64,000 nt of DNA from contig NZ_CP030052.1 in the NCBI RefSeq assembly GCF_004114975.1, forward strand, positions 1-64,000, written 5' to 3'. Below the pieces are notes generated by a model that was not told where the DNA came from, did no database searches, and saw only the letters and a program-made list of their open reading frames with translations. Each line of letters starts with the position of its first letter. The first letter of the stretch is position 1. Shown here one piece after another: positions 18,007 through 27,958 of the stretch. Source of the stretch: Bradyrhizobium guangdongense. GTDB lineage: Bacteria > Pseudomonadota > Alphaproteobacteria > Rhizobiales > Xanthobacteraceae. The position numbers and the translations under genes were made by a program.

Positions 18007-18969
18007 TCAGCTGACGCGCTGGCGAACAAAGCGCCAGAGCTTGACCATGGCGAACGTCCCGACTAGCACGATCAGCCAATTGACCACCATCAGTGCGGCG
18101 CCACGCCCAAAAGCGAGATTCTGGAACGCGGTGATGTAGGCACGTACCGAAAGAACCGAAGTGCTGTTGCCGGGCCCGCCTTGGGTTGTCCCGAAGATGA
18201 TGTCGAACTGGTTGAGAGACTCGATCAGCCGAAACACCGCCGCGATCAGAATGTAGGGAGCAATCAGAGGCTGCTCGATGTGCAGAAAGGTCGCCAAGCC
18301 CTTCGCACCGTTAACGCGCGCGGCTTCTCTCACCTCTTCATTGATGCCCTGAAGGCCGGCGAAGATGATGAGTGCGAAGAAGGGCGTGTAGGTCCATACG
18401 TCGATCAGGACCAGGGAGAACATTGCGGTCACGGGATCTGAGATCCAGGCAAATCGGCCGATCCCGACAAGCGACAACAGATAATTCATGATCCCGTTTT
18501 GTGGGTCCATCATGGTCGTCCACATGAGCGCTACGCTCATCGGGGGTAGGACGAGGGGCAGGAGAATGACCGGCCGCATCACGCGGGCCAGGAAGACTTC
18601 GGTCGCGAACAGCTTGGCAAGCGCGAGACCGAAGGCTGCCTCGGCAAGGACGGCGGATCCAGAGTAGACCAGCGTCGCGCGAATGCTATTCCAGAAATCC
18701 TCTGTCTTAATCAGCGCCGCGTAATTGTTGAGGCCGATGAAGTGGACCAAGGGGCGACCGAACCTGAGGTCAGTCAACGACTGATAGACGCCGTAGAAGA
18801 ACAGAAGCAGAAATCCTACAAGTATGACGATGGCTGGCGCAATTGCTGCAATGCTCCACCAGTCAAGACGCGGCTCCTCAGCGCTCTTGATCCGCCGATC
18901 CTGTGAGGAGGCAAGTTGGCTGGCCGAAGACTGCAGCGTCACGATTGCGTCGTATCCTCGAAGTTCCAT
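18007..18969 (-). CDS. Carbohydrate ABC transporter permease (MalF type)
   Basis: A 320-residue inner-membrane permease. After a hydrophilic N-terminus of about 35 residues come six transmembrane helices, starting SIAAIAPAIVILVGFLLLFF. The EAA loop is INEEVREAARVNGAKGL. It is the partner of the 17135-17995 permease, 11 bases apart. It lies immediately downstream of the broken substrate-binding gene, so uptake is probably crippled unless another binding protein substitutes. Confidence 0.88.
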   Translation of the reverse strand: MELRGYDAIVTLQSSASQLASSQDRRIKSAEEPRLDWWSIAAIAPAIVILVGFLLLFFYGVYQSLTDLRFGRPLVHFIGLNNYAALIKTEDFWNSIRATLVYSGSAVLAEAAFGLALAKLFATEVFLARVMRPVILLPLVLPPMSVALMWTTMMDPQNGIMNYLLSLVGIGRFAWISDPVTAMFSLVLIDVWTYTPFFALIIFAGLQGINEEVREAARVNGAKGLATFLHIEQPLIAPYILIAAVFRLIESLNQFDIIFGTTQGGPGNSTSVLSVRAYITAFQNLAFGRGAALMVVNWLIVLVGTFAMVKLWRFVRQRVS

Positions 18970-19027
18970 ATGACTACATCTCTAATTGCAAGAAGGGGCA
19001 GCGGGTCGCCGCCGCCCCCTCGGCACT

Positions 19028-20416
19028 TCACATGGTCGATCGGATTTCGGCCGCGAGGTCTGTCAATGTCGCCTTCACGTCAGCTCCGTTGACCATTTTC
19101 TGCATGGCAACGGCCCAGGCATTCATTGCTTCGGCAAAGCCGACGCGAGCTGTAAAGGCCAGCTTTGCCCGGTCCTGCACGCTCTTGAACGTGTCGACAA
19201 AGTTGTTGAATTCAGGCTTTGCCGCGTATTCGAGCCATGCCTTGTCAGTCCAGGTCGAGGTGCGCGGAGAGTTGACGAGCTTGCCGGCCACGGCACCGTT
19301 GAGCTTCACTTGCTTCGAAGTCGCCCATTGGATGAAGAGCCACGCAGCTCCCTTCTTTTGCGATGCCGCATTCATCGCCAAAGACCAGATCCAGATGTTG
19401 GATTCGAAGTTTTTGGCATTCGGAGCACGCAAGGGCGGCGCAAATGCTATTTTGCCTGAGGCTGGCTTGCCGGCAACGTCGTTCCAAAAGCCAAACATGT
19501 TGGAATCGATCGCCATGGCTGTGCGGCCGGAATTGATGCCTTCGACCACCTGGTACCAATTGTCGTTAGCAAAGGAGGGCGCCGCGCACTTCTTGATCAT
19601 GTCCACATAGTCCTTGTGGAAAGCGATCGACTCGGGTGAGTCGAGGCCGGTGTCGAGCTTACCGTCCTTGACGGTGAAATCGTGCACCCCGTAGGACCTG
19701 GCGATCGAGATTGCGGCCGTGTGGATGCTGCTCCAGAACCGCACACCGCGGACGCCAAGGGGCGTAATCGTCGGATCGGCAGCCTTCAGCTTTTCGCATG
19801 CCGCGGACATCTCCGGCGGGGTCGTAGGGACCTTGATGCCATACTTGTCGAGGATGTCCTTCCGTTAGAACAGTTGGATATTCTCGAAGCCATGCGGAAT
19901 GGCCCACACCTGCCCGCTTCCCGGCTCGATCTGGCCTTCCTTGACCTTCCAAGTCAGCGCATCTCGTAGTGCTGGGAAGAAATCCTTGTAATCGTAGCCG
20001 GCCGCCGTAAGTTTCGGATCGTTCAGATAGCGGTCGAGGGGCTCAAGCAATTGACCGGGCGCAAGATCCCAAGCCGGTTGAATGCCCGTACCGACAACGT
20101 CCCAGCTTGGTGATTTGGTGCTGAGCTGGATCGTCAACTTATTCCAATACGCATCGTCCGGATAAAGCTCCGGCGTCACCTTGATGCCGGTAAGCTTCTC
20201 GAATTCCGGCAGCTGGGCTGCAACCGCATCGGCATATGGATGAATATCGGAGGCCCAGACGATCGACTCGCCTTCGAACTGGCGCCAATTGATGTCGTCT
20301 GCCTTGGCGTGGGTAAGCGCCATGGCCGTTCCGGCCAAAAGCGTGGAGCAGATAAGGGTAGCTTTCCTAGCAAAATTTGCTGAACGGTCCGGACAAGCAG
20401 CGTACTTCCTTGGCAT
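19028..20416 (-). pseudogene. Sugar ABC substrate-binding protein with a nonsense codon
   Basis: A family 1 extracellular solute-binding protein of about 462 codons. The signal peptide is RKATLICSTLLAGTAMALTHAKA and the ATG at 20416 follows GGAGGGG. The reading frame is uninterrupted except for an in-frame TAA at 19865-19867, between GFENIQLF and RKDILDKYGI. Tyr is the expected residue, so TAC or TAT to TAA is the simplest explanation. Both halves are otherwise well preserved, so the mutation is recent. The stop removes more than half of the protein. Confidence 0.88.
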
Positions 20417-21141
20417 GATTCCCCTCCGGTGAGCTCTTTGGCCCGTAAACCTCGTGCCCCCTCCTCTTCGAGAGGCCGCAGTGTCGGCAAGGCTAGCGCC
20501 CGCTGTTCCGTCGTAAGCGGTTTTCCGAACTCTCTTTGGGTAAGATTGGGTAACGTCGAACAATCGGTAGTTCAGAAAGTGATCCGCGGATCGCGTCAGG
20601 CGTACTCAAGCCACGTTGTCTACCAATTTGCTGGACTGGCAGCAGTCATCCTCAAGGATCAATTAGCAAACTTATGACGCTGACGCCTCGTAGCTTCGGC
20701 AGTCAAACGACAGTCGATTGTCCTGGGATGTGGCGGCTCCGAAATCTCTTGTGCACGCGCCGGTTAGCGAGGTTCACAATGACCGTTCTCGAGTGCGCGA
20801 TAGGGCAAAGGTTTCAATCCTCCACTGCAGTACTTCACACGGTTTTCCGTCTTCCGTACCGTTCCTCCGAATGCGCCGAGACGGCTTTAAGCTGCAAGAA
20901 CCGTCATCAGGAATCTCCGGACCTCTGTCTTCAGCCGCGCGCTGTCGTTGGACAGCATCTGCGCGTAGGTGAGCAGTTAACTCGAAGCCGAGCCGGTCTC
21001 CGTTGCGCGGCGCTTCACGTCGGCTATGCTCGAAGCCACTCGGCGGGCCCCGTGTGTGCCTCCTGGATATTGGAGGAGATCTCTTGCGTAACAGCTCCTT
21101 GTTCGTCAACCGCGCACAAGATCGCCGACCAAGAACTAAGT
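20417..21141. other. Intergenic region between two minus-strand transport operons
   Basis: About 725 bases holding the promoter region of the sugar operon that starts with the binding protein and the 3' flank of the ribose-type operon. Long open frames across it on both strands are not supported by RBS, composition or domains. No operator could be assigned with confidence. Confidence 0.45.
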
Positions 21142-22176
21142 TCAACGGCGGCGTGGGCCAAGCGTGTAACTCATCAGCAACGCGACCACGAGCAGCACTC
21201 CCTGAACGAAGCTTTGCGCGTAGTACGGGAAATTGAACATTGTCAGTCCGTTGATTAGTGTGGCGACGAAGACCGCGCCAACCAGCGTACCGACGGCATT
21301 CGCTTTGTTGGCGCCAAGCACGGCATATCCCACGAGCGCGGCGGACACGGCCTGCAGCAAGTACGCGTCGCCCACATTGACGTCGCCCCGGTTGGAGCGG
21401 GCCGCTAACATGACTCCGGCGATTGCTGCCAACGCGCCGGAGATCAGGTATGCCGCCATGCGATAACGCGCCACGCGGATGCCGGCCGCCGCGGCTGCGA
21501 TCGGATTGCCCCCAACGGCGTAGAAGGCCCGCCCCCACCGCGTGTAATTGAGCAGCACAATGACGACGATGAATATCAGACCTGCGACCACGACTGACGC
21601 TGGGATACCGAACAGCCGCCCACCACCTAGCCAGCCGAATAGCGGCGAGAACTTGCCCGGAGCGACATTGCCGTTGAACGACATACCCTCCGCGATCGAC
21701 TGGCCCGAGACGCCGAGCAAGGTCAACCCGTTGATGAGGAACAAGCCGGAGAGCGTTGCCACCAGATCGGGGATGCGGGCGTAGACAATGAGAAAAGTGT
21801 TGAATAGGCCGACCGCGACGCCCGCCGCCACGGCGATCAGAATCGCTGGGGCGCCACCGAGGTCGCCGATCACCATCGCCGCGGTTGCTGCCATCACCGC
21901 AAGCGACATCGACGCTCCTACGGACAGGTCGAATCCGCCGACCGTCATCGAAACCGTGGCGCCAAGCCCGATCACCGCGACCACCGAGGCCGCTTGCAGG
22001 ATAAACATTGCATTGGCGAACGTGCGGAAGAACGGCTGCTGCCAGGAGAAGAACAGAATCATCAGCACCAGAACGGCCAAAAGCCCGTAGCGGTAGATGA
22101 AGACTTTCAGCTTTTCCGCGCTGCCGCGGGTGGATCCAGGCTCGGCCGGCTGCGCGAGCGAGTTTTGGATTGTCAT
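21142..22176 (-). CDS. Ribose-type sugar ABC transporter permease (RbsC family)
   Basis: A 344-residue inner-membrane permease of the RbsC/XylH family with 8-10 hydrophobic helices and the family motif GGFDLSVGASMSLAVMA. The cytoplasmic loop NPIAAAAAGIRVARYRM precedes the ATPase contact. Its start overlaps the ATPase stop by 4 bases. It is the last gene of a binding protein - ATPase - permease operon, likely importing an inositol-like or aldose sugar given the catabolic genes upstream. Confidence 0.9.
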   Translation of the reverse strand: MTIQNSLAQPAEPGSTRGSAEKLKVFIYRYGLLAVLVLMILFFSWQQPFFRTFANAMFILQAASVVAVIGLGATVSMTVGGFDLSVGASMSLAVMAATAAMVIGDLGGAPAILIAVAAGVAVGLFNTFLIVYARIPDLVATLSGLFLINGLTLLGVSGQSIAEGMSFNGNVAPGKFSPLFGWLGGGRLFGIPASVVVAGLIFIVVIVLLNYTRWGRAFYAVGGNPIAAAAAGIRVARYRMAAYLISGALAAIAGVMLAARSNRGDVNVGDAYLLQAVSAALVGYAVLGANKANAVGTLVGAVFVATLINGLTMFNFPYYAQSFVQGVLLVVALLMSYTLGPRRR

Positions 22177-23711
22177 TGAAGGGTGCCCCCACTTACGCCT
22201 TGCCGAGCTGCACCGGTCCGGCTCATGATTTCAGAAAGCTCTTCGGAGCTGAGCGCATCCGCCATAACTTCGCCCGCGATCGCTCCTTCGACCATAATGA
22301 GTACGCGGTCGGCGACCTCCACCACTTCCTCAGGGTCCGACGACGAGACTACGACCGAGTTGTACTCCGAGAAAGCCCGCAGCGCGTCCGAGATGATGCC
22401 GCGCGCTCCGATGTCGATTCCCCGGAACGGTTCGTCAAGAATTAGAAGTGACCAGCCGTGCTTGAGCCAGCGGCCGACTAACAGCTTCTGCTGATTGCCT
22501 CCCGACAGCGCCTCGATGGGGGCATCCCAGCCGGGACACTTGACGTTGTAGTCACGGATGATATCCTGGGTGAATGCCACTTCTTTATGTAGGTCGATGA
22601 AGCCATAGCGGCTGAAGAATCCCATTGCGCCGATCGAGCAATGCTTCGCCAGGCCCTCGCCAGGGAAGATCGATTGCTTCGCGCGCTCCTCCGGCACCAT
22701 CGCCACGCCCCTCGTCAGCGCATCGGCTGCGTCGCGCGGCTTGAAGGGCCGATCGTTGAGCAGCATCTTGCCCGAAACCAGCGGCATAGCACCGTAAATC
22801 TGTTCCAGAAGCTCGGTCTTCCCGGCGCCAACGAGCCCGGTGATACCGATCACCTCGCCCTTGCGGAACGTCAGGTCGACGGGCACCGCATCGGGCCGCA
22901 CACGCAAGCCGCGTCCGACAAACACCGGCACCTGGTCCGAGCGGCGGATGACATGTTTCGCCGACAAGATCAGATCGCCGAGAATTGATGTCGCTATCGC
23001 ATTCGTATCGAGCGGTGACTGGTGCTCGGAAACGATCTGACCATTGCGCAAAACGACTGCGCGGTTGCATAGTTGCTGGCTCTCGCTCATGCGGTGCGAG
23101 ACGTAAAGCACCGCGATACCGCGCCGCTTGAGGTCCGCCACCGCCTCGAACAATTTTTCCGCTTCACGCGCCGACAGCGTCGAAGTCGGCTCGTCGAGGA
23201 TCAACAGCTTAGGGTTCTTCACTAGGGCGCGCGCGATCGCCACCTCCTGCCGACCGCTCGCTGACAGTTCCTCCACCGGAGCTTCCAGCGGTAGCTTGAG
23301 GCCCAACTTCTGCTGCACCTGCTGCGCGCGGTCCATGACGCTGCGGCGGTTGAGAAAGAAGGGCGAGTCGGCGGTCGAGAGATCGTCGAGCAGCAAATTT
23401 TCTGCCACTGTCATGCCGAACACCACGGCATCGTCGATGTTCTGGTGAACGGTCGCGATGCCGCAGTCACGCGCTTCGGTCGGCGAGCGGATTTCGGTCC
23501 GCTCGCCCTCGATCAGGATTTCGCCGGACGTGCGCAGGAAATTGCCGGAGAGCACTTTGATGAGCGTGGACTTGCCGGCGCCGTTGGCACCGAGCAGACC
23601 CAGCGTCTCGCCCGGCATAATCGAGAAGCTCACACCCTTTAGCGCTTGCGTGGCACCGAAGCGCTTGGTGATGTTGCGGAACTCGACGAGGGCTCTCGTT
23701 CGCTCGGACAT
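22173..23711 (-). CDS. Ribose-type sugar ABC transporter ATPase (RbsA family)
   Basis: A double-ATPase protein of about 512 residues. The first domain has Walker A GANGAGKST, signature LSASGRQEVAIARAL and Walker B LLILDEPTSTL. The second has Walker A GLVGAGKTE, signature LSGGNQQKLLVGRW and LLILDEPFRGIDIGAR. MSERTR at 23711 is chosen as the start because GGAGG lies 7 bases upstream. An in-frame ATG at 23753, overlapping the binding-protein stop, is possible and would add 14 residues. Confidence 0.9.
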   Translation of the reverse strand: MSERTRALVEFRNITKRFGATQALKGVSFSIMPGETLGLLGANGAGKSTLIKVLSGNFLRTSGEILIEGERTEIRSPTEARDCGIATVHQNIDDAVVFGMTVAENLLLDDLSTADSPFFLNRRSVMDRAQQVQQKLGLKLPLEAPVEELSASGRQEVAIARALVKNPKLLILDEPTSTLSAREAEKLFEAVADLKRRGIAVLYVSHRMSESQQLCNRAVVLRNGQIVSEHQSPLDTNAIATSILGDLILSAKHVIRRSDQVPVFVGRGLRVRPDAVPVDLTFRKGEVIGITGLVGAGKTELLEQIYGAMPLVSGKMLLNDRPFKPRDAADALTRGVAMVPEERAKQSIFPGEGLAKHCSIGAMGFFSRYGFIDLHKEVAFTQDIIRDYNVKCPGWDAPIEALSGGNQQKLLVGRWLKHGWSLLILDEPFRGIDIGARGIISDALRAFSEYNSVVVSSSDPEEVVEVADRVLIMVEGAIAGEVMADALSSEELSEIMSRTGAARQGVSGGTLQ

Positions 23712-23749
23712 AGGGCAACCTCCAGCGAGGCTTTCCTGCGTGGACCGAT

Positions 23750-24841
23750 TCATTTCATCTTATCCATCCAAGGGGCCTTCGCCACGTCCGGCGTCTTCAG
23801 ATCCGGAAAGACCGCACCAAGCTGTTCGATGTTCTCGACTTTGTTCGTGCGCAGCTCTTCCTGAGTGATAACCAGCGGCGGCACGCTCAGCGTGTTGCCG
23901 ATGAGGTCGCCGGCAATCCTGGCCGCGGCCACCCGCAGTACGACCGAGCCGACATTGGACTGGTTGGTGGTAGCCGTGACCACCCAAGGACTGTGTGGCT
24001 TCGTCATTACCGCGATGTCGGCAGTTGAGATGTCCATGCCATAGGTCTTAACCTTGTCCGCCAGACCGAGTTCGCTGATCGCTAGCGATGCGCCTTTGGT
24101 GAACTCATCATACGGCGCGACAATCGCCTTGACGTTTGGATGGGCAGTCAGCGCTGCCTTGGCCTGATCGGCCGTCTGGGCGGCAGTGTTGGCGTTGACG
24201 ACGCCGATCGTCGCTACCGTATTGACGCCAGGGTTGGCCCTCAAGAATTCCTTCCAGACTTCGTTGCGCAGATCGAGCGCCTGATAGCCTGGCACATAGA
24301 CATAGATGACGTCAGCCTTTGCACCGTCGCCGCCGATATGGGCCTTCAGAGCACCAAGGATGCCGGTCATCATCAGCTTGTCGCCCTGATCAACGGTGAT
24401 GACCTTGTCCGACGGCTCGACCGAAACGTAGTAGGTCACGACAGGAATATTGGCGTCAGCGGCCGCCTTGATGCCGTCGCGCAGACTATCACCAAATCCC
24501 CAACCAATGACGATGGCATCCGGCTGAGTGGCTACGGCCTGCTGCAGCATCAGCGCCTGCTTCGCATTGTCGCCGTCGGCGTTGTAGACCGTCAGCTTGA
24601 CGCCGAGCTTCTTCGCTTCAGCCTCAACGCCGGCAATCCACTCCTGATACACGTCGCCAGTGTTGAGCTGGCGGACAACCGCGATCTTAACCGCGTGATT
24701 CTTAAACTTTTGCGGTACCTCGGCGTGCGCGTCCGACTTAACTCGAATCGGAGTGGGCCCGTCTGCGAACGCTACACTTGTAAGGGCGATCCCCGCGACG
24801 CCTGCGAGAAATGCGCGACGAACAATCCTTGCCACAATCAT
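23750..24841 (-). CDS. Periplasmic sugar-binding protein of the ribose-type ABC transporter
   Basis: A 363-residue type I periplasmic binding protein with a Sec signal peptide (RRAFLAGVAGIALTSVAFA). The two-lobe sugar-binding fold is typical of RbsB/MocB-like proteins (IAVVRQLNTGDVYQEWIAG near the start, IVAPYDEFTKGASLAI, YGMDISTADIAVM). The RBS AGGGGAAA is at good spacing. It is the first gene of the transporter operon and lies downstream of the hydroxylase gene. In the rhizopine system the analogous binding protein is MocB, and this is the natural candidate for an equivalent here. Confidence 0.88.
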   Translation of the reverse strand: MIVARIVRRAFLAGVAGIALTSVAFADGPTPIRVKSDAHAEVPQKFKNHAVKIAVVRQLNTGDVYQEWIAGVEAEAKKLGVKLTVYNADGDNAKQALMLQQAVATQPDAIVIGWGFGDSLRDGIKAAADANIPVVTYYVSVEPSDKVITVDQGDKLMMTGILGALKAHIGGDGAKADVIYVYVPGYQALDLRNEVWKEFLRANPGVNTVATIGVVNANTAAQTADQAKAALTAHPNVKAIVAPYDEFTKGASLAISELGLADKVKTYGMDISTADIAVMTKPHSPWVVTATTNQSNVGSVVLRVAAARIAGDLIGNTLSVPPLVITQEELRTNKVENIEQLGAVFPDLKTPDVAKAPWMDKMK

Positions 24842-24871
24842 AACGTTTCCCCTTTGCTGACGTGGTGCTTG

Positions 24872-24893
24872 GCCGCGGAGTTCTCCGTGCGGC
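24872..24893 (-). other. Intergenic hairpin before the binding-protein gene
   Basis: GCCGCGGAG and CTCCGTGCGGC form a stem with a TT loop and a two-base bulge, in the 94-base gap between the hydroxylase and the binding-protein genes. It could shield the downstream mRNA from decay, as often seen before transporter binding proteins. Confidence 0.35.
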
Positions 24894-24935
24894 TTGAGTT
24901 CTTCAATAGGATTCTAGGGTACGTTGAGCACCCAG

Positions 24936-25949
24936 TCAGGCTCGAGCGTCCTTCTTGGCATAAGCTTCAGCACGCCGTTCCATACGAAGCTTTAGACGCT
25001 CATCGGCTTCAGGGCTGCCGTCGTGAAAGCTGCCAAACCACTTGTCTAGTGGGACCGCCCCATCAGCGTAATTCACCTCGAAAAGCTTGTGGTGAAGATA
25101 ATGAGCGTAGACTCCAGATGGGACGGTGCGCTCGCCCCCCAGCTCGGTTCGATCGAAACCGGTATGGGCAATTGCTGGAGCGAGGCCCGCGCGCATCACC
25201 ATGGCAAGCATATGTATTGGATGTGAATTGAAGACAGCGATCAACACGATGACAGAAAAATACAGGATGTGTTCGACCGGGTGCATCGCTAATCCCGACC
25301 AGGGAAGCACGTTCGTATTATTGTGGTGCAATGAATGAACGTACTTGTAGAGGAGACGAGTATGAAGCAGGCGGTGAACCGCGTAAAAGTGGACCTCATG
25401 AATGAATGGGACGAGTAACAGCAGGACGATGAACCATATTGGGTTGTCTGACAAGGTGATGAGAGGCACGTAGCCGTTGGCATAAAGATAAAACGCCGCG
25501 ACCTGATATGCTGTAAAGACCGGAACGCCGCTCGTTATCGTCCAGAAAATATTGTCCAAAGCCTGTTTGCCGAAGACGAAAACAGTAGCTCTGGCCGTGG
25601 GCCAACGCGGGTTGTACTTAAAGCGCGTCTCCTGCCGTCGCAAAACGTAGAGCCAAGAGTGCCAGGCGCCATACCAAAGGACGACGATGGCATAGTTGAG
25701 GAGAACGAGATAAAGTACCCAGCCGATCTCGAGTGTCTTCATTTGTTCAAGAGACGGCGCAAGAAAGAGCCAATAACCGATCCCGAACACGATAAGCAGC
25801 AGGTTCCAAGGCAAAAAGTACCCTGGCAACCACTTTATCACCGCCATAGGTTTCGGAGGCAACGTGAACAACGGCCCATAACTGATGAGCTCCTTAGGCG
25901 CGTAGTGACCAAACTCGTCGCGACGGCCGAATTTAGTTTCCTCCATCAT
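24936..25949 (-). CDS. Membrane di-iron hydroxylase, sterol desaturase / fatty acid hydroxylase family
   Basis: A 337-residue integral membrane protein with about four to five hydrophobic segments. It carries the histidine clusters of the fatty acid hydroxylase superfamily: HEVHFYAVHRLLH, HSLHHNN and HYLHHKLFEVNYAD. These bind two irons and use O2 with electrons from a ferredoxin. A strong RBS (AGGAGG) precedes the ATG at 25949. The nearby Rieske ferredoxin and ferredoxin reductases would supply electrons. In rhizopine catabolism MocD is a hydroxylase with the same kind of partners (MocE, MocF), so a demethylating or hydroxylating role on a methylated inositol-like substrate is a reasonable inference. 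Confidence 0.85.
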   Translation of the reverse strand: MMEETKFGRRDEFGHYAPKELISYGPLFTLPPKPMAVIKWLPGYFLPWNLLLIVFGIGYWLFLAPSLEQMKTLEIGWVLYLVLLNYAIVVLWYGAWHSWLYVLRRQETRFKYNPRWPTARATVFVFGKQALDNIFWTITSGVPVFTAYQVAAFYLYANGYVPLITLSDNPIWFIVLLLLVPFIHEVHFYAVHRLLHTRLLYKYVHSLHHNNTNVLPWSGLAMHPVEHILYFSVIVLIAVFNSHPIHMLAMVMRAGLAPAIAHTGFDRTELGGERTVPSGVYAHYLHHKLFEVNYADGAVPLDKWFGSFHDGSPEADERLKLRMERRAEAYAKKDARA

Positions 25950-26533
25950 CGCTTCCTCCTGGCGCGCAATCCACCCCTATATTTTCTTCAGTATATGGCA
26001 GAGCGTTGGATGGCTCGATGGTTAGGTTGATTGAAATCCATCAAAATGTCGAGCTACGGCTTACTGCATTGTCGCCACGGCCGCTAAACGCTCGTCATTG
26101 TACGGCTCGTTTGCTCCCCTGCACGCTACGTATAGCGGTCGAGAGTATAGATTGCAGATCGGCAACTGATGCAACTTAGCGTGCTCGCTATCGAAACACC
26201 GGTACACCAGACATCACTGCCTTTCGAACCGCGATGCAGCATCTGAGCGGCCACAACGGATTGCGCCGGGCGCCACTTCGAGGTGAACGACTTCGCCGCG
26301 AACCGGTCGCTCGCGTTATTAGCAGCGAACCGTTGTACGCTGAGGGCTGCGCCACCGGCGACGAACTTTGGCGTCTTGCTCACAACGGACCACACGACCT
26401 TCACCGCCGCGGCCGAACTCTTCGCCAACTTCGACCACGGCGCCGCAATGTTCGCGTTGTGTCCGTCGTCAGATAATTTGAGACCGCTCATGCATTTCGA
26501 GAAGGGAGGCTCCGGATCATCTTGGGCTAGAGG
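25950..26533. other. Gap between the hydroxylase and the IS3 remnant
   Basis: No recognised gene. A minus-strand frame (26126-26491, 121 codons) is open but has no RBS or known domain and is probably chance. The right edge lies next to the end of the degenerate IS3 element. Confidence 0.4.
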
Positions 26534-27760
26534 TTAAGCTGCCTGCAGTCGATGCCGCAAGCGACGGATTGCGATGGTCTCGCGCTTGATGCGCTCAGCA
26601 AGATGCGGTTCTTCAAGGTCTGATGCCAGTGCCCTGGGTCTGGCGATGATTGGCGCACCGCGCACAGGCCGTATGTCCTTGCCCTTGAGCCAGGTGGCCA
26701 GATCATCCGCGACGTAACTTGATCCGTTGTCGCTGAGAAGCCGTGACCGCTGCTTTATATTGATGTACTCCAGGCCTGAGGCGACAAGCGCCCGGTCGAG
26801 CGTGGCCGTAACGTCGGAGGCGCACATGGTTGGGCTCATCCTCAACGCCACGATATAACGCGAGAAGTCAGCGAGCACAGTGAACAGATAATACCAGCCC
26901 CAGCCGGTGATCTTGAGGTAGGCGAAGTCAGTCTGACAGAGCTGGTTGATCGCCGTGGTCTTGTCCTTGAACTCGTTGGCCGTCTTGATCACCTCATAGG
27001 CGGGGCTGGTGATCAGGTCGTGCGCCTTCAGCAGCCGATAGACCCAGCGCCTCGGAGACTAAGTACTTTCTGTCATCGGTGAAGCGCACCGCCAGCTCGC
27101 GCGGCGACAGCTCGGGAATCTCCAGCGCCAGATCGATGATCTGACCGCGGACTTCGTCAGGAACCCGATTCCAGACCATGTCCGACTTCGAGCGATACTC
27201 AGCCAGTACCTCAACGCCAACCGCACGGTAGCGATCGTACCACCGATAAAATGCGGCTCGCGGGATGCCGAGCTTCTCGAGCGTGCGTCTGGCACGCAGA
27301 TGGTGATTGCTCGACCAGCGCGATGATCTCGGCCTTCGCGAACGCAGGATACCTCATGCCTCGTCCTCCCCAGCCGCGCTCAACTCTTTTTTGTAAGCGG
27401 TTCTCCAGGGTACGATCGGCGACCACCTCCTTCAATTCGGAGGCTTCACGACGAAGATCCTTGACCTCGCCGGACGTGGCTGAGCGGGCAGTGTCGCCCC
27501 CCAAGGCGGCGTTTGCCAGCCTCAAGGAACTCCTTGGACCGGCCATAATACATCGAGGCCACACAGCTCGGAGATATTCTCCTCGTCGCGCAAATCCTTC
27601 CAACACGATACGGATATTCTTTTCCGCTGAATACTGCCGAGGTGCCTGGCGTCGGTTGTCCTTCAGCACTTGTTCTGCCGGGGCTTTGTCCGGCCCGGAT
27701 TTCTGCTTCAACTTCGCTCCGTACGGCAACGATGAACCAGAAATCCTCCTTCGTGAAGTC
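26534..27760 (-). pseudogene. Degenerate IS3-family transposase
   Basis: A fused-frame IS3-type transposase. The N-terminus (KQKSGPDKAPAEQVLKD...RQYSAEKNIRIVLEG) and the segment EVKDLRREASELKEVV read in one frame (27211-27760). DEVRGQIIDLALEIPELSPRELAVRF reads in another (26994-27179). The DDE core (QTDFAYLKITGWGWYYLFTVL, LLSDNGSSYVADDLATWL) reads in 26534-26992. About 55-60 residues between VRGAP and the C-terminal end (RIKRETIAIRRLRHRLQAA) are deleted, removing the catalytic Glu. It is immobile. Confidence 0.85.
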
Positions 27761-27958
27761 CTGGTCTCAGAGGCGCTGACGGCGAACACGCCACACTACA
27801 TGGCGTTGATCCTACGCCGGCAGGCCGCCGACTCGGGGCGCCCCGCACACGAGCGAGTCTACGAATCGTAAACATGATGGAAAAACATCAGGTTCAGAAT
27901 AGCCTAAATCAGATGTCGGCGACTAACCTCCAAGCTCGCACAGTTCGGACTTGATGTG

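Noticed and set aside
20774..22192. Minus-strand open frame of 472 codons
   Set aside because: It overlaps the RbsC-type permease in another frame, is Arg/Gly-rich with no domain, and is explained by high GC content.
24140..25231. 363-codon plus-strand frame
   Set aside because: Antisense to the binding-protein and hydroxylase genes, both with clear motifs.
26126..26491. 121-codon minus-strand frame next to the IS3 remnant
   Set aside because: No RBS, family or conserved motif; equally long frames occur by chance at this GC content.
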